A stretch of 64,000 bases of DNA. It comes from CBDDBX01 sp965225955 (GTDB lineage Bacteria; Acidobacteriota; Aminicenantia; UBA2199). The notes below the pieces were generated by a model that saw only the letters and a program-made list of their open reading frames with translations, was not told the DNA's origin and did no database searches. A program made the translations under genes and the position numbers. The stretch is taken from contig CBDDBX010000044.1 in assembly GCA_965225955.1 (NCBI GenBank), forward strand, positions 1 through 64,000, read 5' to 3'. Below are positions 35,118 to 44,740 of the stretch, piece by piece; within the stretch, counting starts at the first letter, position 1, and each line of letters starts with the position of its first letter.

Positions 35118-35559
35118 CAGGAAAGGGATGTCCCTTCTGGAGAGTGTAGTGGCAATGACTATTCTTTCCATAGTTATGCTGTCCATCTTTGAAGCATTCA
35201 ATTTCAAAATGAAAGCTGACGAGAGAAGCGGCATGAGAACCAATGCTCTGGCTTTTGCAGAAAACAGGATTGAAGAACTCTTTAAGTACCCTTCATCTTT
35301 TGACACTGTCCAGCTTAATGCTGCAATTCCTCCCAAAGACTTTATATCTACACAGCAGGGTATGGAATTTACATATCATGGAGCTACCCAGCCAACAGAT
35401 TACAAATATATTTTCGAGAGAACTTATACAGTTGGAGTGGATCCTTCAGACAGCAGGCTGAGACGATATGTTGTTGAAGTAAAGTACGGTTCAACCAAAG
35501 ATATGACAAAACTCCCGTTTAAGGTGGTTCTTACATCCTCCAAAGGAGTTACAGAATGA
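35086..35559 (+). CDS. PilV-like minor pilin
   Basis: 157 residues from a TTG at 35086, which has an excellent GGGGAGGT ribosome-binding site seven bases upstream, inside the end of the previous gene. The prepilin site is DNRKG|MSLLESVVAMTILSIV with Glu5. The earlier in-frame ATG (35014) would put a 36-residue leader before the cleavage site, so it is rejected. It probably joins the tip complex that primes pilus assembly. Confidence 0.83.
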   Translation: MKVKNLTIRDNRKGMSLLESVVAMTILSIVMLSIFEAFNFKMKADERSGMRTNALAFAENRIEELFKYPSSFDTVQLNAAIPPKDFISTQQGMEFTYHGATQPTDYKYIFERTYTVGVDPSDSRLRRYVVEVKYGSTKDMTKLPFKVVLTSSKGVTE

Positions 35560-36722
35560 ATAAATATAATAAAGGTATGTCTCTTATAGAGACTATGGTA
35601 TCTCTGGTAGTTACCCTTGGCCTTATTGGCGGGGCAATGACAGTTCTGATGTATATGCAGAAATCAACAAGAAATCAGGAAAGTCGTATCTCTCTTACTC
35701 AGGAATCACGGTTTGTACTTAAACAGCTGGTTTCAGAAATCAGAAACTCAGGCTCAGTTATAACAATTATGGGAAGCAGTTCATATACAGGAAAAGAGAG
35801 ACCCGGAGCACTTCCATTCTACGGCCTTGCACCTCTGAATAATACAGATGGCCCTGATGGAATAATTGTTGCATCTGCAACACCTTACTTTGCTTCTCCC
35901 CTCTCTTCATCATTCTCAGTGGGAAGCAGTGTTCTTAATCTGGAAAACACTATGCATTCTGATCCCAATATGGTATGGAGAAAAGATGACCTTCTAATGG
36001 TTATCTCCAAAGACGGATATGTTGTATTAAGAAATACAGCAGAACAGATATCTTCCGGTGCCACATCAATTCCGGTTGATGCCAAACCTGTCTACTATTC
36101 AGGGCTGCTTAATGCAGCAGGTTATGCAGACAGATCACCTAACGCTTCAACAATATCATTTCTCGCAAAAGAAGGTGCGTCAACAGTTCTGAAACTAAAT
36201 CACTTCGGAGTATATCTTCTCAAAGACCTGGATCTTGTGAGAATAAGCGATTTCAAAGGTCTGCAGAATCCTTTTGTAACACCTGCAACACCGGAAGATG
36301 CTGCTGTTATAGGGGTTATTGGAAGCAACATTCTGGATCTTCAGATTGTTTACAGATCATTTGGTGATAAAAACACCTTTCCCAATACAGTTAACCTGAC
36401 TGAATATTTTAAAAACGGCCCATCCGGCATACCTGGTACTAATGACGGTTCTGTTGAGAGAGATCTTACCAGAGCCTTTCTCAATAAAGAGATAAGAGAA
36501 CTTCAGATAACAATGACATCTCTTACATCAGAGTTCAGAACCGGTTCAGGCAGAGACGTTGAAACAACACTAACGGTAAAAGGTGCCGGTGACAGAGACG
36601 ATTACACAATAAAATCAAATACAAAGCCTCCCGGAAGTACAAGTAAGCTACTACCCAACTATTTCAGATACAGAACATACGAGATTGTTACGAGTCTCAG
36701 AAACTTCAGGCCACAATCTTAA
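35556..36722 (+). CDS. PilW-like minor pilin
   Basis: 388 residues. Prepilin site NKYNKG|MSLIETMVSLVVTLGL with Glu5; then QESRFVLKQLVSEIRNSG, the segment typical of PilW (ExRxxLxxLxxDIRxAG), and a long beta-rich head. It overlaps the pilV-like gene by 4 bp (ATGA). Confidence 0.86.
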   Translation: MNKYNKGMSLIETMVSLVVTLGLIGGAMTVLMYMQKSTRNQESRISLTQESRFVLKQLVSEIRNSGSVITIMGSSSYTGKERPGALPFYGLAPLNNTDGPDGIIVASATPYFASPLSSSFSVGSSVLNLENTMHSDPNMVWRKDDLLMVISKDGYVVLRNTAEQISSGATSIPVDAKPVYYSGLLNAAGYADRSPNASTISFLAKEGASTVLKLNHFGVYLLKDLDLVRISDFKGLQNPFVTPATPEDAAVIGVIGSNILDLQIVYRSFGDKNTFPNTVNLTEYFKNGPSGIPGTNDGSVERDLTRAFLNKEIRELQITMTSLTSEFRTGSGRDVETTLTVKGAGDRDDYTIKSNTKPPGSTSKLLPNYFRYRTYEIVTSLRNFRPQS

Positions 36723-36735
36723 AGGAGTAAAAATT

Positions 36736-37293
36736 ATGAAGAAAACAGATATAAAAAGAGAAACCGGAAGCGCAATGCTTCTGGTGCTGATTGTTTCTCT
36801 GGTACTTTCACTCATAGTGGGCTCCTCTCTGAAAGTTACTTCAAAAGAGATGGAATCTGCCTCTCACAACCTTCTTCAGAAACAGGCATATCTGATTGCC
36901 CAGAAAGGGGTTGAAGAAGCAAGAAATATGATAGAAAAAACAGAGGATCAGGCTGCAATTGAGAGTTACAATAAATCCTACAGCGATACTGTCCAGAACT
37001 ACGACAGTGTAATCGGCTTTCCCATTAAAGCTGGTTATGTAACAGGCTCTTTTGAAACCCTTCACAACAACCTCACCGGTGGAGGAGCTCCTGTTAATCT
37101 CAGCACTTTTCTTCTGAGAGATCACAACAGGCTGAAAGTACCTACCCCTAAAGGCTACTCCCAGAGCATGGGGGTTACACTCAATATCTGGGAAGTGAGA
37201 ATTGCTGCCAAAGCTGAAATAGCCAATGGCAGGAAGAGTGGTTATGCAGAGATAACTGCAGGAATCGCTGACATCAACAACCAGGAATATTAG
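36736..37293 (+). CDS. PilX-like minor pilin
   Basis: 185 residues from the ATG at 36736 (AAGGAG upstream). The N-terminus KRETGSAMLLVLIVSLVLSL lacks the Glu5 of true prepilins, as is usual in PilX proteins. It is followed by SASHNLLQKQAYLIAQKGVEEAR, the AEAGLExA-like region of that family. It lies between pilW- and pilY1-like genes, the normal order of pilus-tip operons. Confidence 0.82.
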   Translation: MKKTDIKRETGSAMLLVLIVSLVLSLIVGSSLKVTSKEMESASHNLLQKQAYLIAQKGVEEARNMIEKTEDQAAIESYNKSYSDTVQNYDSVIGFPIKAGYVTGSFETLHNNLTGGGAPVNLSTFLLRDHNRLKVPTPKGYSQSMGVTLNIWEVRIAAKAEIANGRKSGYAEITAGIADINNQEY

Positions 37294-37308
37294 AGCAGGA
37301 GAATTAAG

Positions 37309-40300
37309 ATGAAATTCAGTGCAAAATATTTACTAATAATATTGTTAAGCCTGTCTATACTTACAGGTTATATTAATGCTGATGATAAGGAACTCTTTAT
37401 GGGAACCTCCAGTTCCTCAAAAGTAAAACCAAATGTTGTGGTTTTAATTGACAGTTCCGGTTCAATGCAGACAATTATTTTCTTTCCTGAGAATGGGGTT
37501 CCAGGGGTTTCTGCTTCAGGTTTTAACCCATCACAGGGATACAGCGGAAATATCAGTGCTTCAAATCTCTCGTATACAAAATGGCAGGGCTACTGGGTAA
37601 ACGGTACCAGCGCAGAAAACTACCAGTACAAGATGTATGTTCAGTCAGTATCCGGGAACACAATGAGGTTTTACATCAGAACAAATTACAGCAGCAGACC
37701 ATATACAGCCTCAGGTGACTGGTTCTACTCAAGATATGGTGTTGCAAAATTAAGCAGCCTTACATACAGATACAGAGGGTATGGTTCAGGTTACTACTAC
37801 CACTACTATGAAGCTTCTCTTTCAGATGTTAAAGATGAGATAAAAACCGGAGATGCTTTTACAAGACACACATCAAGAAAGTTTGTCTATGCAAAACTTT
37901 ACGGTACGAGTGCTGACGGTTCAGTCAGATACAATACAAACTACTGGAGATGGATTTTTCTCCATGCTACAGACAAACAGAGAGAATCTGTATCTCACTT
38001 CTCAACTTACGGAACCTTTGATCTTTCTGTAAATCCTCCACGCCTTGAAGACACAGGTAACCCTGCATGGGAAGACTGGTGGACTTCAGACTGCAGTAAC
38101 TCAACAGATAACAGAATCAAGTACAGATTTACCAGAATCCAGGTTGCCCGGGAAGTTGTGTGTAAACTGACACAGATGTCAAATGAAAAAGTGTACATGG
38201 GGCTCTTCAGGTTTAACACAGGAGGAGATCCTGCCGGTGGATATAAGATGAAAAGTCTTACAGAACTTACAGATTCCACAACTGCAAACTTCAAAGATTC
38301 AATCTATGGCGTTCCCGCCAACTCATGGACACCACTTGCAGAAACTCTTGCAGATATCTGGAGCTACTATAAACCTGGTAGCGACTACGATGTATATTAC
38401 GGAGCGAGTGAATCTTCAGATATTAAATGGTGGTGTCAGAGTAACTACGCCATTATTATGACTGATGGTGAACCCACAAAAGATGATCTGGGTAACTCAA
38501 AATATTCAGGTTCTATTTTCAGAAGTGCAGATCACCGGAGAATAAGAGCTTACAGCACATGGAAAGAGTGGAGAACTTCAGACGGATGGGGTGACCTTGA
38601 TTCCAACGGTCATGCCTATCTTGATGACGTTGCCTACTTCCTGAGACATCAGGATATGTACCCTGATGTTGATAATGGCGGCCCTTTTGCAACAGATACA
38701 GCAACAGGATGGCCCAATGAGCAGAATATAATCACTTATACAATTGGTTTTACAATTGATAATCAGTTACTTAAAGACACAGCAAAAAACGGAGACGGTG
38801 AATATTATACAGCTTCTAACTATCAGACTCTTGTTGATGCTTTCCAGAGTGTTATTACCTCTATTCTTCTTAGAGAATTTGCATTCTCATCAATTACTGC
38901 TCCAAGAAGAACCACGACAACTTCAAGTGATGAAATAAATACATCCTATTTTGGATACTTCAAACCTGCTGCTTCAGCGGGGCTCTGGGAAGGTCACCTT
39001 ATAGCTTTCCCGGTTACTGAGAAATGGGGTTACGATATTGACGGTAACGGTAAAGTGGATGGTACAGAGCTTCTTTACGATACAAAAGAGCAGTGCCTTG
39101 GATACAGCGGAACTAAAAAATGTGCTGTGAGCTACAACTACGGAGTTACACCATTATGGGATGCTGCAACCAAGATACCAGACTCCAGAAACCTCTACAC
39201 CCAGAATTCATCAAATGGAGTTATCGGTTTCAACAGCGGTAATAAATCTTCAATTCTTCCTCAGATGAGTAGTAGCTTTGGTCCTAAACCTGCTGACCAG
39301 ACTCAGAATGAATTTGAAACAGATATATATAATCAGATAGTAGGTAAGCTTCATGAGAAACATCTGGCTGACATCTTCCATTCCGATGTACAGTACGTAG
39401 GTGCTCCTCCTAAAGGGAAACTCTTTTCTAATGCAGTTCAGATTCTTGGAGCTACTGATCCCAGAGGTCAGTACCAGACTCACACAGAAACATCAAGAAC
39501 CAGAATGGTTTATACAGGAACCAACGATGGTATTCTTCATGCTTTCTATGCTGATGGTTCAAGAGGTGGTGAAGAGGCCTGGGGATTTATTCCAAAAGAG
39601 ATTCTCCCTTCTCTTCACAATATTGTTATTAACAACAAGCACACATACACTGTGGATGGTCGCATAACAGCTTCTGATATATATGATCATAGTGCCAACG
39701 GATGGCGGACTTATCTGTACTTCGGGCTCAGAGATGGTGGTAATGCCTACTATGCTATGAATATTACATCAGGTTCATCAACACCTGATCATAAATGGAC
39801 ATTTAAAGATAGTGCATACAGTGGAAAGAGCTGGGGCCGTCCAATTATAGGCCGTATGAAATATGATGGTTCATCCGGCCCTGAAGAGAGACACATCGTT
39901 GTTCTTACCGGAGGTATGGCTTTTAACAACAACTCCGATGATAAGAAAGGTAAAGCTGTCTTTATAGTTGATGCAATAACCGGAGAACTTATCTGGATGA
40001 TTGGCTATAATAAGAGTGGTGGTGGTACAGGATATACTTCCAACGGAGAGATGATGAGAGTTACAGCTTCCGGAACCGGAGGAGTCAGGGTATACGTTGC
40101 GCAGGATGAGTTCAGTCACCCGGTACCATCATCTCTTGGTGCTCTTGATACAGATAATGATGGTTATCTTGATACCCTCTTCTTTGGAAACACAGGAGGA
40201 CATGTATTTAAAATAGACATGAGTAATCTGGATCCAAGAGACTGGAAACCTTATATCTTCTATAAACACAATCCCGACACAATTGCCTCTACATCTGTAT

Positions 40301-41118
40301 CAACAATTTCAGATACAATTCTGAATGTAGCTTCAGGAGGCTCCTTTAAAGTAGGTCATCTGATCCAGGGCTCTGACTCAAAAGCTATGGGATACATAAC
40401 AGAAATCAACGGCAACAAAATTAATGTTAAAAACCTTGAAGGTACTTTTAATACAAGTGATGTAATAAGCTGTAAAGATAATCAGCCTCTGTTCATTGAA
40501 CCTGCAATTGCCTATGATAACTGCGATAAGCTCTGGGTCACCTTCGGTACAGGTAACAGAAACCGTCCGAGAACAGATCCCACAAGTGGCAGATACTTCG
40601 CCATTATTGACCGTGGTGAAAACATGAACACCACTTCAACTCTCACAGAACTGACATGGAAACCCGGAACATATGAGTTTGATAACACTACAATTGATAC
40701 TCTCAATACAAATGGCTGGTATTTCAGATTCCCCGATTCAGATAACAGGGAAAAACTACACGATCCTTCACCTGTAATTGTACCTGATTCAAAACTTACA
40801 CCACACATTCTGTTCAACACATATCAGCCTCCTAAAGAGAGCGACTCTGTGGGTTCAGTTGACAACCCGTGTGCTGCTCCGGATGAAGGTTCTATGAAGA
40901 TTTACGATATTCAGCTTGTATTCTGTGGTCTTGAAGAGGACGGCGTGGAAGTTAAAGTCACCAGTGGAAGAATCGCCGGTGGTGGTATGGTTGGCAGAAG
41001 ATATCTCAACATGATGGGTGGTTCCAGTGTAGGTGGAACCAGTCTTGACGGAAATATAGGAACCTTTGAAGCCAACTTCCCTGGTAGCATAATCTTCTGG
41101 CAGGAAAGAAAACGATGA
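37309..41118 (+). CDS. PilY1-like pilus-tip adhesin with VWA domain
   Basis: 1269 residues. A signal peptide (~1-24) is followed by a von Willebrand A domain whose metal site starts VVVLIDSSGSM (D48-S-S-G-S) and continues with IMTDGEPT. The C-terminal part is the beta-propeller of the PilC/PilY1 family (MVYTGTNDGILHAF, WGFIPKEILPSL). It has the calcium loop DTDNDGYLDTLFFGNTGGHVF near residue 947. A second EF-hand-like loop, DIDGNGKVDGTE, lies near 576. In Pseudomonas and Neisseria this protein caps the pilus and governs adhesion and retraction. Confidence 0.9.
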   Translation: MKFSAKYLLIILLSLSILTGYINADDKELFMGTSSSSKVKPNVVVLIDSSGSMQTIIFFPENGVPGVSASGFNPSQGYSGNISASNLSYTKWQGYWVNGTSAENYQYKMYVQSVSGNTMRFYIRTNYSSRPYTASGDWFYSRYGVAKLSSLTYRYRGYGSGYYYHYYEASLSDVKDEIKTGDAFTRHTSRKFVYAKLYGTSADGSVRYNTNYWRWIFLHATDKQRESVSHFSTYGTFDLSVNPPRLEDTGNPAWEDWWTSDCSNSTDNRIKYRFTRIQVAREVVCKLTQMSNEKVYMGLFRFNTGGDPAGGYKMKSLTELTDSTTANFKDSIYGVPANSWTPLAETLADIWSYYKPGSDYDVYYGASESSDIKWWCQSNYAIIMTDGEPTKDDLGNSKYSGSIFRSADHRRIRAYSTWKEWRTSDGWGDLDSNGHAYLDDVAYFLRHQDMYPDVDNGGPFATDTATGWPNEQNIITYTIGFTIDNQLLKDTAKNGDGEYYTASNYQTLVDAFQSVITSILLREFAFSSITAPRRTTTTSSDEINTSYFGYFKPAASAGLWEGHLIAFPVTEKWGYDIDGNGKVDGTELLYDTKEQCLGYSGTKKCAVSYNYGVTPLWDAATKIPDSRNLYTQNSSNGVIGFNSGNKSSILPQMSSSFGPKPADQTQNEFETDIYNQIVGKLHEKHLADIFHSDVQYVGAPPKGKLFSNAVQILGATDPRGQYQTHTETSRTRMVYTGTNDGILHAFYADGSRGGEEAWGFIPKEILPSLHNIVINNKHTYTVDGRITASDIYDHSANGWRTYLYFGLRDGGNAYYAMNITSGSSTPDHKWTFKDSAYSGKSWGRPIIGRMKYDGSSGPEERHIVVLTGGMAFNNNSDDKKGKAVFIVDAITGELIWMIGYNKSGGGTGYTSNGEMMRVTASGTGGVRVYVAQDEFSHPVPSSLGALDTDNDGYLDTLFFGNTGGHVFKIDMSNLDPRDWKPYIFYKHNPDTIASTSVSTISDTILNVASGGSFKVGHLIQGSDSKAMGYITEINGNKINVKNLEGTFNTSDVISCKDNQPLFIEPAIAYDNCDKLWVTFGTGNRNRPRTDPTSGRYFAIIDRGENMNTTSTLTELTWKPGTYEFDNTTIDTLNTNGWYFRFPDSDNREKLHDPSPVIVPDSKLTPHILFNTYQPPKESDSVGSVDNPCAAPDEGSMKIYDIQLVFCGLEEDGVEVKVTSGRIAGGGMVGRRYLNMMGGSSVGGTSLDGNIGTFEANFPGSIIFWQERKR

Positions 41119-41756
41119 AATTCCTGACACCTATTTTAATAACAGCAATGCTTATTCTGCCCCTTTCAGGGCAGGATAAGCTTATAAAAGATATAAGATG
41201 CTCACCTAACAAGATAAAAACCGGAGTGTCTGCAACTTTTGAACCGGATATGGATTCCCGTTACTACAGAGAATTCACAGTAATGTACCATTTTTACAGA
41301 AATGGTACACATGTACAGGAATCAAGTGCCGGCACATTCTTTTCAAGTAACTATAAGAAAGGTGATCGTATTCATGCAGAGATCCACCTTCTTAATCCCA
41401 ACAACGGTGTTCTTGTTGAAAAGGCTGTTTCAAAAAAGATGCTGGTTAACAATACTCCTCCTCATATAATAAGGCTCAACCTGCCGGAGATTCTTGCACC
41501 AGGCAAAGTTATATTCAAAATAGAGGCAACTGACCTTGATAAAGATCAGCTCACCTTCTCTATTGAAGGTAATAAAGCACCGGATTATATCACAATAAAC
41601 AAAGACACCGGGGAAGTTACAATGAACATGCCGGATAAATTTCCTCCATCTATAGAATTCACAATAAAGGTTGAAGATACATCTTCCGGTTCAGTTACAA
41701 GAGATATTAAATTCACAAGACAGAAAAAGGAAATCAATAGTAATGAAAACAGTTAG
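41115..41756 (+). CDS. Secreted Ig/cadherin-like protein of the pilus operon (paralogue 1)
   Basis: 213 residues. A signal peptide (LTPILITAMLILPLSG) is followed by two predicted beta domains. The second looks like a cadherin-type Ig domain (IFKIEATDLDKDQLTFSIEG, then DTGEVTM, then FTIKVEDTSSGSVTRDIKF). It overlaps the pilY1-like gene by 4 bp (ATGA). The next gene has the same architecture, so the pair arose by duplication. A role in pilus biogenesis or adhesion is inferred only from the operon. Confidence 0.72.
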   Translation: MKFLTPILITAMLILPLSGQDKLIKDIRCSPNKIKTGVSATFEPDMDSRYYREFTVMYHFYRNGTHVQESSAGTFFSSNYKKGDRIHAEIHLLNPNNGVLVEKAVSKKMLVNNTPPHIIRLNLPEILAPGKVIFKIEATDLDKDQLTFSIEGNKAPDYITINKDTGEVTMNMPDKFPPSIEFTIKVEDTSSGSVTRDIKFTRQKKEINSNENS

Positions 41757-42447
41757 TCTATTTATACTATTTCTTATACTGGTGATTATAACCGGCTGCT
41801 CAAAAGATAGTGATGACCAGAAAGGACATAAAGGAGTAAAAAAGGCTCCTGTTCCGGTAGCACCGGTAATTACAAAACTGACTTTTGAAAACAGTACACC
41901 TTCAGCAGGGGATTTTATAAGAGTTATTCCTGAAGTTGATAAACAGCGATATCCTAATGGTTATCAGTATATCTGCAGATGGTTTGTAAATGATAAGGCT
42001 GTTGGGCAGAAACCCTCAATTCAGCTGAAAAGAGGGACATATAAACGGGGAGACTCAGTTTTCTGTAAACTTAAAGTAGTTTCAGATAAGAGCAAACTGG
42101 AATCAGAAGAGTTTGAAAGCAAGTCAATTACAGTAAAAAACAGCTCACCGGAAACCATGACTCAGGAAGAGAACATCTCCTTCAGACCTCCCGGAGATTT
42201 CAGGTACAGAATTGTTGCAAAAGATCCGGATGGAGATAAACTCTCCTATCGTCTTATAGGCCCTCTGGATCGTAACATTAAAATTAATCAGGAATCAGGG
42301 GAACTATCATTCAGATTAAATTCTATTGATGACAAACCACTTAAAATAATAGTGGATATTTCAGATAATAATGGCGGCAGTGCTATTTTTACCCTGAATC
42401 TTCAGAAACAGACTGGTTCTCAGTCTTTTGGAGAAGATCCACAATAG
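41743..42447 (+). CDS. Lipoprotein, Ig/cadherin-like, pilus operon (paralogue 2)
   Basis: 234 residues from the ATG at 41743, 14 bp inside the preceding gene. The signal ends in a lipobox (LILVIITGC, Cys19 lipidated), giving a lipoprotein that the Lgt encoded at 20.6 kb would process. The rest mirrors paralogue 1: YKRGDSVFCKLKVV...KSITVKNSSPE, then FRYRIVAKDPDGDKLSYRL...SGELSF. It may be the outer- or inner-membrane anchor of the pair. Confidence 0.72.
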   Translation: MKTVSLFILFLILVIITGCSKDSDDQKGHKGVKKAPVPVAPVITKLTFENSTPSAGDFIRVIPEVDKQRYPNGYQYICRWFVNDKAVGQKPSIQLKRGTYKRGDSVFCKLKVVSDKSKLESEEFESKSITVKNSSPETMTQEENISFRPPGDFRYRIVAKDPDGDKLSYRLIGPLDRNIKINQESGELSFRLNSIDDKPLKIIVDISDNNGGSAIFTLNLQKQTGSQSFGEDPQ

Positions 42448-42452
42448 AAACC

Positions 42453-43421
42453 TTATTCGGCTGAGAGTTTATGCAGCACCTCAATAAGCTCTTTACCTCT
42501 CAGCCCGAATGATCTCACATAACCTTCCTTACCTATAACCCATACAGAAGGTACAGATTTGACACCATACAGAAGAGCTACAGGATCTTTTGTCCCTTTC
42601 AGTGATACTGCCATAACCCAAGGACGTTTCTGATTTTTCACATATCTCATCTTAGTATCAAGATTGATTTCAATTACTTCCAGGCCTTTTGATTTTAATT
42701 CAAGGTAGTGCTTCTCAAGGTTCTTCACTTCATTCCAGGCGGATCTGCTCCATGAACCTGTAAACATAAGAACAACAACTTTACCTCTATAGTGATTCAA
42801 CGAAATCGAGGTATTCTCATTCATATTGTTTATAGTAAAGGATTTTGCTCTATTACCTACACCAGCTGAAAGTTTCATTTTCCCAACCAGCTCAAGAAAA
42901 TCGGCTCTTTTATGCAGACTGCTGAACTCATTGGACCTTAGCAGCATATAGTCAATGAATCCTCTTTCCAGTGATTCATTCAGCCACACCATAGCTTCAT
43001 CCGGTGCTATCTGTTTGAGGTATATTCTGGCAATCATGAAACTACCTGCAGGATCTTTGGAAGGAGCACTATTATCAAAAGCAATAGCTGCTTCAAGGGC
43101 TCTGTTGTTCTTTTTTGAAATAAGAGATACCCGTATATTCTGGGACATCATGAATCTGTCACCGGAATTCTTTTTAAGACAGCTATCTATATAATTGAGA
43201 GCTTTTTCATTTTCCCCGGCTTCAAGATGTATATCAATTTTCAATCTTTTGAGAGTAGCATTACCCGGATTACCTGCAATAGCTTTGTCAATCACCTTCA
43301 AAGCTTTCTGATACTCTTTCTTCCCCATAAGATTTCTGATATTATCCATCAGATTGTCTGACTTCAGGTTCAGTGCACAAAAAGCAATAAAAACTGATAA
43401 GATTATTATTTTTCTAATCAT
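42453..43421 (-). CDS. Secreted TPR plus thioredoxin-fold protein lacking CxxC
   Basis: 322 residues. A signal peptide (IIILSVFIAFCALNL) is followed by TPR-like helices at ~25-165 (MGKKEYQKALKVIDKAIAGNPGN) and a TlpA/AhpC-like domain at ~190-322 (YRGKVVVLMFTGSWSRSAWNEVKNL, VPSVWVIGKEGYVRSFGLRG). The redox site WCxxC is replaced by WSRSA, so it should not do thiol exchange. It is convergent with the pilus operon with a 5-bp gap. A structural or chaperone-like role is possible. Confidence 0.72.
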   Translation of the reverse strand: MIRKIIILSVFIAFCALNLKSDNLMDNIRNLMGKKEYQKALKVIDKAIAGNPGNATLKRLKIDIHLEAGENEKALNYIDSCLKKNSGDRFMMSQNIRVSLISKKNNRALEAAIAFDNSAPSKDPAGSFMIARIYLKQIAPDEAMVWLNESLERGFIDYMLLRSNEFSSLHKRADFLELVGKMKLSAGVGNRAKSFTINNMNENTSISLNHYRGKVVVLMFTGSWSRSAWNEVKNLEKHYLELKSKGLEVIEINLDTKMRYVKNQKRPWVMAVSLKGTKDPVALLYGVKSVPSVWVIGKEGYVRSFGLRGKELIEVLHKLSAE

Positions 43422-43469
43422 GAAATTCTCCGGTCTGTCTATATAGGAAATTATATCAGAGAATGGGGA

Positions 43470-43502
43470 AAAAGGGGATATCCATTAAGGAAATCCCCTT
43501 TT
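43470..43502 (-). terminator. Intrinsic terminator of the aminotransferase gene
   Basis: Arms AAAAGGGGAT (43470-43479) and ATCCCCTTTT (43493-43502) form a 10-bp stem, with CCCCTTTTTC on the minus-strand exit side. It lies about 26 bp after the minus-strand stop codon. Confidence 0.68.
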
Positions 43503-43528
43503 AGCAATTATGAATTATGATGCTGCTA

Positions 43529-44740
43529 TTAAACTGCAGCTACTTTTTCTATAACTTTTGCGAGGCGTTTGATACCCTCTTCAATCTGTTCTTTTGTTGC
43601 AAATGAGAAGTTAACTCTCATACTGTGGTTACCACCACCATTTGGATAGAAAGCTGAGCCCACTACATAAGCCACCTTCTCTTCAATGGCAGCTTCAAAC
43701 ATTTCAACAGTATCTACATTTTCAGGAGTATTGATCCACAGAAAGAGTCCTCCTGCAGGATGAGTCCAGTTAAGACCATCAAGTGCAGGCATATACTTTT
43801 CAAGCATCTCTATCATGAAGTCACGTTTATCGCGATAAACATCAACAATTTTACTTATCTGTTTCTGTAGAATTCCCTGTTTCATAAGTTCAACCATAAT
43901 AGCCTGGTTGAAAGGAGGAGAACAGAGATCTACCGGCTGTTTTGCAACGGCCATTTTATTTACAAGTTCTTCAGGACCTGCAACCCATCCAAGGCGGAAG
44001 CCCGGAAGCAGAATTTTGCTGAATGAGTAGAGAGCTACTACTCTTTCAGGGCAGAGAGAAATAATAGGAGGAACAGCTTCACCTTCAAATCTCAGCTGTC
44101 TGTATGGTGAATCTTCAATAATAATAAGATCGTGTTTCTCTGCTACAGCTACAAGCTGCTTTCTTCTTTCCAGTCCCATTGTTAGACCTGATGGATTCTG
44201 AAAGTCAGGTACAACATAGACAAATTTTGGTTTATTACCACTCTCTGTCAGAGTAATAACCTCTTTTTCGAGAGCTTCAATATCCATTCCCTGATCATCC
44301 AGAGGAATACCTTTCATTATGGCGCCGTAAGTATTAAAAGCCTGAATACCACCAACATATGTTGGCTCACCTGTGAGTACATAATCTCCCGGAGAAACAA
44401 ATACTCTTCCAACCAGATCAAGTCCCTGCTGAGATGAAGTTGTTACAACAATATTATCTACATCTACCTTGATACCATCCTCGCCCAGTAGTTTACACAA
44501 CTCTTCCCTGAGCTGGGGGTCACCTTCTGTAGGGCCATACTGAAGAGCAAGCTGCCCGTTCTTTTCAAGAACTTCATCAGTAATTTTTCTTATCTCATCT
44601 ACTGGAAACAGATCCGGTGCAGGTAGTCCTCCTGCAAAGGAGATAATTCCCGGTTTTCTTGTTAACTTAAGTAGTTCCCTGATAGCTGAGGTTTTCATTC
44701 TTTTTACGTTATCTGAATAAAAAGCTTCGTAACTTAACAT
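43529..44740 (-). CDS. PLP-dependent class I aminotransferase (2-aminoadipate/aromatic type)
   Basis: 403 residues, fold type I. FAGGLPAPDLFP and LQYGPTEGDPQLREEL are typical of the LysN/KAT-II group. PDFQNPSGLTMG, IIEDSPYRQLRFEG and the PLP Lys in YSFSKILLPGFRLGW complete the site. It moves amino groups between 2-oxo acids and glutamate; the exact substrate (2-aminoadipate, branched-chain or aromatic) is not decidable here. A CAGGAGG ribosome-binding site supports the start. It is monocistronic. Confidence 0.9.
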   Translation of the reverse strand: MLSYEAFYSDNVKRMKTSAIRELLKLTRKPGIISFAGGLPAPDLFPVDEIRKITDEVLEKNGQLALQYGPTEGDPQLREELCKLLGEDGIKVDVDNIVVTTSSQQGLDLVGRVFVSPGDYVLTGEPTYVGGIQAFNTYGAIMKGIPLDDQGMDIEALEKEVITLTESGNKPKFVYVVPDFQNPSGLTMGLERRKQLVAVAEKHDLIIIEDSPYRQLRFEGEAVPPIISLCPERVVALYSFSKILLPGFRLGWVAGPEELVNKMAVAKQPVDLCSPPFNQAIMVELMKQGILQKQISKIVDVYRDKRDFMIEMLEKYMPALDGLNWTHPAGGLFLWINTPENVDTVEMFEAAIEEKVAYVVGSAFYPNGGGNHSMRVNFSFATKEQIEEGIKRLAKVIEKVAAV

